Shown piece after piece: positions 1 through 13,960 of a stretch of 64,000 nucleotides of DNA. The stretch is from Cololabis saira. Lineage: Eukaryota; Chordata; Actinopteri; Beloniformes; Belonidae. How positions within the stretch are numbered: the stretch's first letter is position 1; the number at the start of each line of letters is the position of its first letter. The position numbers were made by a program, and so were the translations under genes. Under the pieces are notes generated by a model. It saw only the letters and a program-made list of their open reading frames with translations. It was not told where the DNA came from and did no database searches. The DNA lies in NCBI RefSeq assembly GCF_033807715.1, contig NC_084590.1, positions 3,882,501 to 3,946,500 on the forward strand, written 5' to 3'.

Positions 1-2
1 CT

Positions 3-95
3 GTTGCAGCTCCAAAACTTTGTAACAACCTGCCTCAGCAAATCAAACAGGCCTCCTCTCTCTCTGTTTTTAAATCCCTTCTCAAAACCTTTTCT
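3..95 (+). pseudogene. LINE reverse-transcriptase ORF, C-terminal end only
   Basis: The frame starting at base 3 reads ...APKLCNNLPQQIKQ..., then a Ser/Leu-rich stretch ending FKSLLKT. This resembles the last 30 residues of many fish jockey/L2-type LINE ORF2 proteins, where the usual wording is close to LWNxLP followed by SLSxFKSxLKT; the usual Trp is Cys here. The rest of the element lies upstream of the window. The ORF stops matching at about base 95, where a family 1 repeat begins. Family and frame are inferred from this short C-terminal signature only. Confidence 0.6.
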
Positions 96-773
96 CGTTT
101 TTCTTCTCTTGAAATGAGGGCCTTTTTGCCCCCCTAAACGTGCCCCATAAGTCACCAAATTTTGCACGCAAGCCAGGCCTGGCGAAAAATTTGATATTTA
201 ATGGTTTGCATTAATGGGCGTGGCCTAATGGCTCAACAGCGGCCCCTAGAAAACTTTGTGCCTCAAGCCCCACAATAGGGTTTGACGTACATGCACGAAA
301 ATCGGCACCATGGCCAAAACTGAACAGGAAGTCGGCCATTTTGAATTAATCGTGTAATTTTGCCGCAATTTATGCCGTTTCTTCGGCCATTAATGCGGCC
401 CGAACCATGTGCACCCAGGTGTGTTATACATCAAAATGTGCGTCTCTATCCTGCAACAATGCGCATTACTTTTCTCAGTCAAAAGCGTTACCGTGGCGAC
501 GATAGATGCCAAAAAGCGTGCCCCCCCTTTCATCTGATTGGTCCATATGTGATAGTTCCTACTTTCTGCTATAACTTTTGAAAGGTTTGACATAAAGACT
601 CATGGGTGATGTCATCGCCCCTTCTTCTGATTGGTCAATATTTGATAGTTTCTATTTTCTGCCATATTTTTTGAATGGTTTGACATAAAGAGTCATAGTT
701 TTGAGTCTTTGACCTCTATTGGGTGAAAATTGCACGCGCGAGGGCCCGTTCATCGCTGCTTGCAGCTTTAATT
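96..773 (+). mobile_element. Dispersed repeat family 1, copy A
   Basis: This is one of about seven related segments in the window. Shared landmarks in order are GAGGGCCTTTTTGCCCCCCT, a block around TTTGCACGCAAGCCAGGCC, CAACAGCGCCCCCTAGAAAA, GGCCATTTTGAATTAATCG, TTTTCTCAGTCAAAAGCG, a module with CTGATTGGTC and TTTGATAGTT, and an end reading CGTTCATCGCTGCTTGCAGC. Copy A lacks the outer left end and carries two of the CTGATTGGTC modules. Short ORFs are overlapping and not preserved as a set. It looks like a non-autonomous element of unknown class; no target duplication could be read. Confidence 0.75.
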
Positions 774-892
774 TTATTTATCTTTCTCATCTACCTCTTA
801 CGGTGTTTCATGAAGGAAAGGTACAATTGTCTTAAAAAATAAGGATGACAGCTGAACATAAATAAAGGCTTTAAGAAACATCAGTATGCTTT

Positions 893-1345
893 ACCATTGT
901 CTGGCTGGGATTCGCTATACCAACAATCTGCTGTTTGATTTCTCCAAAGTACAGATCAGAGCATTCTTCACTGCACTGGATGGCGTAAACAGCACTGCTC
1001 TGCTTCTTCCTCTGTGTTCTATCGCTAGGATGGTCTAGTTTCTGTCTGTGTGGTGCTGGGTTTGAAATGAACCAGAATGTTCTGTTTGATCTTTTCAGAA
1101 GTTGTAGGAACTGTTTCTGCCCGAGGGTATTGTGTTCTGATGACTCCTAGTTTGTGCTTCATAGGGTGATGAGACTGGTCCGTATTGGGGTCAGATAGAT
1201 GTCCAACAGGTCACAGATGTGCTCTGCAGTCAGCTCAGTGCGGTCTGAGGGTGTAGGATCGTGTGTCAGGCTTCCTCTCACCATTTCTGTAGCTTCCTTT
1301 GTAGGAATACAAGTGAATAAGGATGTAACATCATACGAAGCCTAG
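893..1345 (-). pseudogene. Penelope-like element fragment: RT piece plus GIY-YIG endonuclease piece
   Basis: On the minus strand, bases about 1345-1180 translate to a reverse-transcriptase segment with SYDVTSLFTCIPTKEA and then LTAEHICDLLDIYL, typical of Penelope-like elements. Bases about 1045-900 then give SSAVYAIQCSEECSDLYFGE, the GIY-YIG nuclease core (here VYAI...LYFG) with its usual Cys pair. The RT fingers and palm between them are missing, at least one frameshift separates the pieces, and stops follow the RT piece. RT plus GIY-YIG in this order is diagnostic of Penelope-like retroelements. It is a dead internal-deletion relic. Confidence 0.75.
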
Positions 1346-1419
1346 GTGTTTTCATTTCTAAGTAATCCACCTAAAAAAGTCAACAGCATGTAACAAGCTG
1401 TATTCCCACCAGCAGTCAG

Positions 1420-1560
1420 AAATGATGAATCTACTCGAATGAGAAGCGAAACGTCTTCAGAAAAACTATTCTACGTTCCAGCTGCCTTGAAGAAAAGATT
1501 TTTGGATATCAACATGACCTGGATGAGGAAGGACTTTCAGACATTTTAGGCAGAGAAAGA
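1420..1560 (+). mobile_element. Penelope-associated terminal sequence (probable)
   Basis: The segment contains GAGAAGCGAAACGTCTTC and ends with ATGACCTGGATGA. I associate this combination with the termini of fish Penelope-like elements. It lies beside the RT/GIY-YIG relic but in the opposite apparent orientation, so either a second fragment or an inverted terminal copy is present. A related tail occurs at 3,436-3,536. Confidence 0.4.
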
Positions 1561-3435
1561 TGTATTGTGCGAGCACACATCACAATTTGAGAAAAAAAAT
1601 TAAATGGGAGCAAAACCATGCATGTTTGCTAGGATCAATATGAACGTCCAATAATTACCTTGTTCACTAAGTTTAACTGGATGTCATCCCACAAACTCTT
1701 CCTCCCCGTCCTTGGAGCCTGTTGCAGAAATCATTCAACACATCTCTCACTTGGTTACTCAACTTGACCTCTATGAACATCAATACTGAAAAGTACATAG
1801 AGGTTTTAGAGAAACATATGCACCTTTCTGTAATGTTCATATTCTTCTATAAATAAAACATAAAAGTTGAACTTCATGCTCGCTTCAGCTAGCTGTTTAG
1901 TCAGTCAACGTACAATCTCCTCACCACCCTTCTTCTTTGTCTACCTGTGTTAACATACACTCTTCAAGGAGACTTCTGAGACTATACTGCCACCTATGGG
2001 TAGTACCTTTGTTAGCACTTATCATTACACTATCCACACATCTTTAAGAAAAGAAAATAGCATATCTTCACATGGGAAGAGTCCAGTTGCTGAACTAGCC
2101 TGCCTGCAGTCCAGATCGCTCACCAAGACAAAACGTTTGGCACATCATAAAGAATCCAGGAATGAAAGGCCAGGACATTCGAGCAGCTAAAACCCTGCAA
2201 ACTGCAGCAACAAGTCTCACTCCCCAGATGTTTACAGACAATTACTGCCATCAAATTTAAAATTAGCTAATATTTTTCATGAAATAGCAAAAGAGTCATT
2301 ATCTCATATCGAGTTTGAGTTTGCAAATCATTGCATTTTGTTTTCATTTAAAATTAACACAGCATCCCAACTGAGTTTTCGCCATCCTAGAATTATTTAA
2401 TTATGTCCAAAATTCACGAACATCTTCAGTGACTTAAGACAGTAGAGATACTCTATGATGCAGGCTTTAGTATCTCATGCCATAAAACATGTCGCCTCTA
2501 CTTTCCTTTTTTTCAACTATCAAGTCTTGCCTCCACATTGTAATCACTCCCCTAAGTAATAGCAAAGTTTCACATCACATCCTTTTCTTTTTATTTATCA
2601 CACCTGACTCCCTGATATAATTTTACAGGGTATATACTGAAACTATCTAAAGCCTCCTGCATAAACACATGCACGCACACACATCATACATTCAAGTTTC
2701 ATTAGATAACCACACCCCCCCCCCTCTTCCACTATGAACTGGGATTCAATCCTGCTGTCAAAATGTGTGATTGTGACCTCTGTCTGACCTGCTGGGAATA
2801 TATGGCGGCCCCAGGTTATCTACATAATGTACAGGGAAAGAGGTGGGGGAAGCCATCTGAAAACAAGAGAGAAGGGTGAGGAGCAATTGAGGAGGGGAAG
2901 GAAGGACGAGATGGAACGGAGGAAAGAAAAGGTTGGAAAAATTTGCAGTGAATGACTGTTGGCAAATGTTGCTGTGCTTTGGATTTCAGAAAAACTTAAA
3001 AATGGCGTGTTTTCTCATGGACAACATATTGATTTTTCAATTGTACATCAGAAATTTTAAAATTAACTGTAGTTGTTAATGATTCATATTCTGCGTTTCA
3101 TTTGGCCATTATATGTGTATTCAATAATTAAAAAGTAAAATATTTGCTTATATGTTAATTTGTTAATTTGTCGATGATTGAATATTTTATATCAGAGGCC
3201 AATTAAGCACTGCAGAGGGACCCAGAAAGACAAGGCTGCTTTACTACACTAGGATATGCAAAGAACATAGTACAAAGAATAACACCATTTTCATCAGGTG
3301 GAATTTATCTAGTGATGTTTTTGGAATGGGCCAGTTAGCCTCTGAAAGCTGTTTTTACCTGATTCTCAAAATGTGTTGAGAAGGCCATGCAGCTACAGTG
3401 GAGTAGTTATAAATTCACAGAGGCTTTGTTCTTGA
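1561..3435. other. No gene seen
   Basis: AT-rich sequence without a recognisable transposon or coding frame. A C-run at about 2,706-2,715 and a purine-rich stretch at about 2,850-2,940 are the only compositional features. The short ORF at 1,996-2,190 has no family signature. Confidence 0.5.
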
Positions 3436-3536
3436 AGATAAAACCTTCAAGAACATAAGAAAAGGAAGGCCTAGTTTCAAGCCTTTGAGAGTTACTATGA
3501 CCTGGATGACTAAGAGTTTACACCAGTGATAGTTAT
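3436..3536 (+). mobile_element. Short retroelement tail-like fragment
   Basis: It contains ATGACCTGGATGACTAAGAG, close to the tail motif at about 1,517-1,530 beside the Penelope-like relic. It abuts the left end of family 1 copy B, so the repeat may have landed in or next to it. Confidence 0.35.
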
Positions 3537-4372
3537 TAGGGCGCGAGCACTGAGGGTGTGAGGACCCTACTGAAATTGTAGGAAATCTTTTTTTTCTTTT
3601 TCCTTGTTTTTTTTTTTTTTTCAACGAAAGGAGGGCCTTTTTTCCCCCTAAACGTCCCCCAAAAGTCACCAAATTTTGCACGCAAGCCAGGCCTGGCGAA
3701 AAATTTTATATTTCATGGTTTGCATGGTAGGTGTACCCTAATGTCTCAACAGCGCCCCCTAGAAAACTTTGTGCCTCAAGCCCCACAATACGGTTTGACG
3801 TACATGCACGAAAATCGGTACACGCCTGTATCATGTCGCAACTTAAAGAAAAGTCTCTTGGCGCCATGGCCGAAACCGAACAGGAAGTCGGCCATTTTGA
3901 ATTAATCGTGTAATTTTAGCGCAATTTATGCCATTCCTTCCGAACCGTAACGTGCACCCAGGTGTGTTATACATCAAAATGTGCATCTCGATCCTGCGAC
4001 GATGGGCATTACTTTTCTCAGTCAAAACCATTACCGTGGCAACGATAGACACCAAAAAGTGTGCCCCCCCCTTCATCTGATTGGTCCATATTTGATAGTT
4101 CCTACTTTCTGCAATAACTTTTGAATAGTTTGATATAAAGACTCGTGGGGGGTGTGATCGGACATGGTTTTGAGTCCTTGACCATAATTGGTGCAAATTA
4201 GCCACGCCTCTTCCTCTGATTGGTCGATATTTGATAGTTCCTATTTTCTGCCATAACTTTTGAATGGTTTGACATAAAGAGTCGTGGTGTCATCGGACTT
4301 GGTTTTGAGTCCTTGACCTTTATTGGTGAAAATTGAGCGAGGGCCTGTTAATCGCTGTTTGCAGCTTTAATT
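3537..4372 (+). mobile_element. Dispersed repeat family 1, copy B
   Basis: A fairly complete copy. The left end reads TAGGGCGCGAGCACTGAGGG and the right end ATCGCTGTTTGCAGCTTTAA. It has two CTGATTGGTC modules. On the opposite strand a 120-codon frame (4205-3843) runs across the centre and ends RLPVRFRPWRQETFL-stop; the same ending occurs in copy C. No protein family was recognised for it. Confidence 0.75.
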
Positions 4373-4840
4373 AATTGTCATTATTTCAATCCAAAGTTTT
4401 CGGTAGGGTGAATTACCCTACCTGTCACTATTAAGCGACACAGACTGTTTATTTCCCCTGCTCGTTTGTGAGTAAATAATAATATTTGTAAAGCACTTTT
4501 CATAAAATACCACCTCTACTTGAAATTCAAATATTATCACTATTAAAATCATCACATATAGGTGCTTGACCAAGAGCCTTGCACGTTTAAATACAATTGG
4601 TGTTTTTTTCAAAATACAGCATAGAAGGATAGGAGGTGTTTTTACATTTTTTTCTCTCTCAAAAAAGTTAAATCTTTATTTAGAAATGGCCATTTTCTTT
4701 TCTTCTTTATTTTTGTCTGCATTCATATTAAGGGCTAATACCAAGTTGGTAAAAACCTAAAGCATAAATATGCATTTTAATATATAATCAATTTAATATA
4801 TAACATATATCATTTTTCTTTGTTATAATTAATATAAACA
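4373..4840. other. No gene seen; AT-rich
   Basis: AT-rich spacer. It contains an 8-bp inverted repeat (GGTAGGGT / ACCCTACC, about 4,402-4,422) and nothing else recognised. Confidence 0.4.
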
Positions 4841-5340
4841 TATGTGAGGGGTGGTCGGGGTGAGGGATGGCATCCCCTGCTAGTCTGAGATGAGAAAAAC
4901 ACAGGAAAATGCACAACGGGCACACAGACACAAGAACAGGCAGAGACACAAACAGCAACCATTTCAGGTCTCTGAGACTGAATCCAGACTAGGCTACTGC
5001 GATTATCTGTCCCCCAAAACTGTGCAATGAGCATGTAGGTGAGTGAGCAGGTGTGTTTGTCTGTGTAACTGTGTGTGTGCAAAGTGAAAACAAGGTTTTT
5101 CCGGAACTGCAACTACAGTGGAGGAGGGAGGGCACGACCACACCACCCGAGAGACCAGAAGCCGACAAGGGAAAAGCCCGAGCCCAGGCCACCCACAGCC
5201 CCACGGAGGACCAGAAGAGGGCGCCCCTGGTGTCGAGAGTGTGTGGGTGTGACTAATGCGGTAAAAACAGTCAGGGGGGGGGGGGGGGGGGGGGTCAGGG
5301 TATCATGTATGACAGTGTGCCCCCAATCCAAACCCTTAGT
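4841..5340 (+). repeat. Microsatellite-associated dispersed repeat ('family S'), copy 1
   Basis: The core contains GGCAGAGACACAAACAGCAA, GGCTACTGCGATTATCTGTC, CCCCCAAAACTGTG and GAGCAGGTGTGT. Related blocks occur at 27,656-28,010 (same orientation) and at 28,240-28,457 and 62,286-62,520 (opposite orientation). Every copy lies at or near a simple repeat; here it is a run of about 20 G at 5,274-5,294. No coding capacity or target duplication was seen, so it is unclassified. Confidence 0.65.
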
Positions 5341-5587
5341 GTCCTTGTTAAGTGTATATCTGAAATTGCCATTTTCTATCCTTCATTAGCCTAGGAGTAG
5401 GTCGTTTCATGTGTTTTTTGTTTTTCCATATTAGAAAAAAAAGGCTCTGTCTTCAAATATATGCTGAATCTGCAAAACTGGCATTCAAAGAGTTAGATAG
5501 AAAATAAAAGAAAATCTACTGGCAGGAGACTGGCTTTCAGTTAGCACATTTTCTAATTTTCTAGCAAGGCCAAGGTTAGACATAGGT

Positions 5588-6851
5588 TTAAAGGGGACCT
5601 ATTATGAAAAACACGTTTTTTCTTGTTTTAACATATATAAAGTGGTCTCCCCTCACCCTGCCAACACAGAAAAGATGATACCCCATGAAAATCTGCAAGG
5701 TCTGCTCCCCCCCCACCTTACACAGTCCCCCAGTGTCATGTGGTTTCTGTGAGCCGTTTGGATTTGTGCATTTTCTTTACGTCACCAAAATGCAAACCAC
5801 GCCCTCGGTCTCCTCCGCTGCTGAAACCACGCCCACAACCAGCTCAGCCGGCCGCTCGAGCTTCCGTCATTGTTTAGAAGCGGTGGCTGTTTGAACAGCG
5901 AGGGGACAGTAAAAATTAGGTTTTGCATCGACATTTACCCTCATAAAAGGATCAGTTCCCACAGCACGGACCTGGCAACTGCACACGAGTCAGCGGTAAG
6001 TTCCTTTTTTTTAATGTTATTTATATTTGTATTATCTTTGCATGGGCTAAGTATTTAGCTTAGCTCCGGAGCCCCGGCGCCGCAACCGGAGCTGCGGGGG
6101 CTGCTCACGGACCGGACCGTCGAGGAACTCCGAATCCGGAGCACCGAACCCACCGGCTCCGGGGGGCCGGCTCCCCCGGGCTCGGGGCTCTATCAGTACC
6201 GTAATACATTTTTCTTCTGTGGTGTCAGATCTTTCAAGCACCTGGAGCTGTTCACATTCAGAAGACGCGCGGTCCTTCCTGAGCCAGCAATAGTGCATAC
6301 ATTTTATTTATATATTTTAACAATAAAGTTGCCATTTGTGAAAATTCAGTGTTGTGATTTCTTTACACTTAACATGATTCATTTGTCTTGTAACATAAGA
6401 AGTGAAATGATGAGGAATTGGAGTAAATAACCGTGGTGTAACTGTTTAGAATTAAATTCAATCTTCCTGTTTGAAGACGAGGTGACTAAAGGCTGATTTA
6501 TGGTTCTGCGTTACACCAACGCAGAGCCTACGGTGTAGGGTACGCGTCGATTTAACCGTGAACCGTGGACACGCTTTGCTACGCAGCCGCTGCTCTTCTG
6601 CCCGGAGCGACGCTTTGTTCCCTCCCCTGCTACACGTCATTCAAGCAGCCAATCAGCGCAGAGCCTCATTATCATACCCCCCCTTCCCTTAGAATGGAGC
6701 ACAGAAAAAGGGGTTAGAAGCGGTAAAACTATAGACACGGCCCACAGGCTGAATTTCTGTTTTATGTAGAAAAAACAAGCTTTAGATTGTTTTTAAGACA
6801 TTCAAGGCCTGTTTAAAATATACATTAAATGCCATAATTTGTCCCCTTTAA
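5588..6851. mobile_element. TTAA-flanked T2/Kolobok-type non-autonomous transposon, copy 1
   Basis: The element (5,592-6,847) is bounded by TTAA at 5,588-5,591 and 6,848-6,851. Its ends are inverted: AGGGGACCTATTATG on the left and, read from the right, AGGGGACAAATTATG. The combined terminus TTAAAGGGG fits the TTAAAGGRR signature of T2-type MITEs of the Kolobok superfamily; piggyBac also uses TTAA. It has no transposase frame. Compared with the second copy (54,546-55,859) it carries a GC-rich extra block at about 6,068-6,190. The palindromic MITE at 6,487-6,562 lies inside it. Confidence 0.8.
6487..6562 (+). mobile_element. Palindromic MITE fragment inside the T2/Kolobok-type element
   Basis: It begins TAAAGGCTGATTTATGGTTC and continues with ACACCAACGCAGAGCC. 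Only the left half is recognisable; the right half grades into GTCGATTTAACCGTGAACCG. The equivalent element at 54.5 kb has the same MITE at the corresponding place, so this insertion predates the spread of the host element. Confidence 0.65.
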
Positions 6852-8120
6852 CTTGAGTCAATGTCCATCGCAGTTTCTGTGGACACTCAGTGATAACGGG
6901 GCTTTTGAGTCTCTTTGACCAGCTTTTGGGAAAATGCACTCTTGTACATATCTGCACAATGTTTACATTTTGAGTTTATTGATGTTGTTTCCAATAACTG
7001 AAACACCGAAAGAAGCCTTTATTACTGCATAATAACCCATAACTGCACCTTAACACCTAAGCTATTATATTGGCCCATGATATAACAAAGATGTATCTTC
7101 TTCTGTTGGTTCTCAAAGCTTTTGAAGTATTTTCTCCGCATCTTTTATTTTGGTGTATGAAAATGTCTGTCTCTGGTTAAAATAAATGAATAAATAAAAC
7201 AAACAAAACTATTCTTTGTTTTACTCTCACGATGACACGACACATGACTCATTATTATATAGTAGTATATGCTGAAATAGTTCAGTAGGTAGTGCAGAGC
7301 TCTTAAGCACCATCTAAAAGCCTCAGGTCATTGATCATCTTGAAACAATGGACAGTTATGCATCCCTGTCTGTAATATCCACTTTATATACGCCATAACA
7401 ACTGGCAGCTCCCCACACAAATAAAACAGACATAGAAAACAGATAAACACTTGGGCATTTAAGAAGAAGTGGCCCATTATGACACATTCCCAATCCTTTT
7501 GTTTTGTCATGATAGCAAATGATCAATTATCCAGATGGCAGGGAATGCAAAGAGGCAGCTGGCACCGTGCACAAGCACGCACATTTTACACACAAATTCA
7601 GATTTTTATAGAGACACACACCAAGTTCAATTCAATACAAAGGACAAAAGCTACATTTTTGAATGCATGCACTCAAACTTAGCACACACACTCATAAACA
7701 TCTGTTGGCTTGTAAGCACAGGTATGCTCTTACATTGGCAGCAGCATCAGCACAGATGACGTTTACAGATGTTTCATGATTATCAATTAGGGTGTAGTCC
7801 TACTGTGATGGATAAGATGGGATTCTTCCAACTGACAGTACGTTAGGGAAGCAGATGGTTTATTTGTCAGCATTTACCATGTATTTATGATCAGAAAAGA
7901 ACGTTACAGTAAACTGAGAGGAGGTTCTAAGCTCCGGTCCAACAACCCAGCTGTGGTCTGTGTTGGTCCATATGGCTCATTACGTTTTGTGTTTTTACAT
8001 AATACTGTATGTGTGTATATAAACACAAAGTATTTGTATATTTTACATTTTCTTCCTTGTCATGAATTTTGAAGTATGTTCAAAAAGTGTATGTGTGTAT
8101 GGGAAATTGTGGTTAGATGC
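6852..8120. other. No gene seen
   Basis: Apparently single-copy sequence without recognisable coding exons, transposons or microsatellites. ORFs at 7,328-7,759 overlap on both strands and show no family motif. Confidence 0.45.
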
Positions 8121-8527
8121 TATAGCTGCATGTGCATGCATACGGGACTGTCTCAGAAAATTAGAATTTTGTGATAAAGTTCTTTATTTTCTGTAATGCA
8201 ATTAAAAAAACAAAAATGTCATACATTCTGGATTCATTACAAATCAACTGAAATATTGCAAGCCTTTTATTATTTTAATATTGCTGATTATGGTTTACAG
8301 TTTAAGATTAAGATTCCCAGAATATTCTAATTTTTTGAGATAGGATATTTGAGTTTTCTTAAGCTGTAAGCCATGATCAGCAATATTAAAATAATAAAAG
8401 GCTTGCAATATTTCAGTTGATTTGTAATGAATCCAGAATGTATGACATTTTTGCATTACAGAAAATAAAGGATATACAATATTCTAGTTTTCTGAGACAG
8501 TCCTGTATAGCTGCATGTGCATTCATA
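8121..8527. repeat. 22-bp direct repeats immediately flanking the MITE
   Basis: TATAGCTGCATGTGCAT plus 5 bases is present at 8,121-8,142 and again at 8,506-8,527, with 21 of 22 positions identical. Both copies abut the MITE ends exactly. Tc1/mariner insertion should duplicate only TA. Confidence 0.85.
8143..8505. mobile_element. TA-flanked palindromic MITE (Tc1/mariner type), copy 1
   Basis: A 363-bp element whose two halves are inverted copies. The left end CGGGACTGTCTCAGAAAATT mirrors the right end ending GAGACAGTCCTG, and the centre pairs GCAATATTAAAATAATAAAA with its complement. It is flanked by TA, consistent with Tc1/mariner integration. A second copy is at 13,612-13,958. The ORF inside is a by-product of the AT-rich palindrome. 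Confidence 0.8.
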
Positions 8528-9005
8528 TACTCACATGCTAGAGTTGTACCCGTCAATACCGTTCTTACCTCCCAGAGTTTCCATTATGCCTGTCACCATT
8601 TTATGAAATAGAGGTCATGTCAGGTGCCCATATTCTCCAAACCTATCTCATCCAAATTGCATAATTTTCACACAAATGACACATTATTTTTCAGTCAGGG
8701 AAAAAGCCAGCTGTATTATTTCTGCTTACAATCTGACTTTGCGACAACCAAAACAGGCATCACATTCACACATGCTAACTTGCAGCTGTTCATATCTAAC
8801 TGGAAAATAAAAAAAATAAATTAAAAACGAGAATGAAAGAGTTACAATTGGATTCTGGCCAGTGGAAACAAAAGACATTTTGCAATCTGGGCATAGCCTC
8901 AGTGTGAAGTATGAAGCCAAGGCCACTGCGCTTTCAGGATCAATTCCTGCTTATTTGAAAATAAGCTTTTAAAAAATCCACTTGTCTCATGAAATTCCAA
9001 GTCTG
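8528..9005. other. No gene seen
   Basis: AT-rich spacer between the MITE and the CA microsatellite, with no recognisable element. Confidence 0.4.
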
Positions 9006-11092
<2,087 letters not shown>

Positions 11093-11150
11093 ATTCAATT
11101 CAATTCAATTTGATTTATATAGCATCTAATACCACAAAAGTTGCCTCTTC
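11093..11150 (+). repeat. (ATTCA)n plus fragment of dispersed repeat
   Basis: Reads ATTCAATTCAATTCAATT followed by TGATTTATATAGC and ACAAAAGTTG. This is the start of the family whose fuller copies lie at 31,388-31,672 and 46,518-46,708 in reverse orientation. Confidence 0.55.
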
Positions 11151-11929
11151 TACATATACATATACACAGTGAGAGGGAGAGATACACGTACCTGTAAATA
11201 CACCCTTATCATAATAATAATCCTAATAGTGGAAAAGACATCGACAGCAACAACAACCATAAGGCCAATAGTAACGATATAAACAATCCTAGTATCATTA
11301 CTGCTAGTATTTGTGAATTTGCATTTTTAAATTAAAATAGTTTGATCCTTAGAAAAACAACAACCACTTCTTGAAAATAAATCTCAGGGGTGCTACTGTT
11401 GATGTTGGTAAAATATGATAATGTGTATGATATGATACAATACAATCTCACTTTATTTGTCAGTGGATTTTTTGCTTTCTTGGGCAGGAAAATATAACAT
11501 AAATAACTGAGCTTACTTTGCTGTACTATTTAAATAAATAAACTATATATCCAGACATAAATAATATATATGCAAATAAATAAATAAATAGAAATATACA
11601 ATTAAGTTAGCAAAACAGTTTTAACCCTGTATTCATTTGCAAAATTATATTGTAACTGTTAATTGGGTTGGGTAAAATAATTGCACATTTTTGAGTTCAT
11701 AAATTATTTAACTAAAGAAAATGCTTGTATTTATTTCAGATTTACAGCACACATTCACAATTTCAATCTTGTCATGGGTGACCTATTGTGTATTTAAACA
11801 GAGGATAGTCATGCGTTTGGTTTGTGATAGATAGAGCACAGTTGAACTCACTGAGACTATTTTTGTATCTTTACAAATCCAAAAGCTTTAATCATCACAG
11901 AGCACAAACTGCATATTACTCTCCTCATG
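11151..11929. other. No gene seen
   Basis: AT-rich spacer with short runs of AAATAAATAA; nothing recognised. Confidence 0.4.
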
Positions 11930-12640
11930 TTGGTTGCCATGTCTCATACTCACCCCTGCTACAACACTCATCTAATACCGGTCTGGAGAGCAATCATTAA
12001 TAAGCTGATTCCAATGTGGCTCAGATGGGTGAAATTGAAGGAGGAATGTGGGGAGGGGAGCAGGAGTAATGGATACTATGGCCAGTAATTAGGCAGCAGG
12101 TCCCGTGTTAAAGTGTCATGACTTTGGGAGAGCCATTTAGCCTGCTAATGAGTCTCTAACAGTTTATTGATGCCACTTCTCCCATCACTTTCCCGATGCT
12201 CACTTCCCTTCAGCCCATTTTTCCTTCTGCCCTGTGGGACTCCCTGAGCAACCATTGTCACTAATTAATTGAAATTAGGACAGATCAAATGCATTCCAAC
12301 TTTTCTCATATGAGCAGAGGTACCTGGGGGAATGAATTTCCAATTTAGAAACTTAGGGATTTCTGGTACACCCCTTGAACAGTGTTAAATGAGGACTGTT
12401 AATACAAGCACAAGGCACTAATGCATCCCAGTAATAGACGCTAATCTAGGGGCCATTGTGGCTCTATTGTCCAGCTTGATTCATTGCGATACAGAGGCAT
12501 TTTTCCCCGTGTGGTACCATAGTTCTGCACTTGATTGGTTTGCCTTAGGACACTTTTTCTCTCAATGTCCATACCAATAGCATTCGCTACAGCGAAGTAA
12601 TGAATGAAGACTTTTGATTACAGAACTTGTGTTCCCTTTT
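11930..12640. other. Candidate conserved non-coding segment
   Basis: A repeat-free block of balanced composition in an otherwise decayed landscape. It contains dense homeodomain-type core sites, notably CACTAATTAATTGAAATTAG at 12,260-12,279, and several TAAT cores. There is no open frame of useful length. Conservation is inferred from texture only; an alignment to other fish genomes would decide it. Confidence 0.3.
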
Positions 12641-13611
<971 letters not shown>

Positions 13612-13958
13612 GAATATTGTGATAAAGTTCTTTATTTCCTGTAATGCAAAAATATCATCCATTCTGGATTCATTACAAATCAACTGAAATATTGCAAGCC
13701 TTTTATTATTTTAATATTGCTGATCATGGCTTACAGCTTAAGAAAACTCAAATATATCTCCAAAAATTTGAATATTCTGGGAATCTTAATCTTAAACTGT
13801 AAACCATAATCAGCAATATTAAAATAATAAAAGGCTTGCAATATTTCAGTTGATTTGTAATGAATCCAGAATGTATGACATTTTTTTTTGTTTTTTTAAT
13901 TGCATTACAGAAAATAAAGAACTTTATCACAATATTCTAATTTTCTGAGACAGTCCTG
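13612..13958. mobile_element. TA-flanked palindromic MITE, copy 2 (left end lost)
   Basis: Matches the 8.1-kb copy from GAATATTGTGATAAAGTTC through to the right end GAGACAGTCCTG, followed by TA. The first 15 or so bases are missing and the AT microsatellite starts there, suggesting the tract grew at the MITE end. Compared with copy 1 the right half retains a TTTTTTTTGTTTTTTTAA segment. Confidence 0.8.
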
Positions 13959-13960
13959 TA

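Noticed and set aside
5053..5389. Overlapping ORFs of 67-104 codons around the G-run
   Set aside because: Frames overlap on both strands within a dispersed repeat, with no family motif or conservation in the other copies.
8143..8505. Long hairpin as a microRNA precursor
   Set aside because: It is a 363-bp inverted repeat present in at least two copies with TA flanks, so a MITE.
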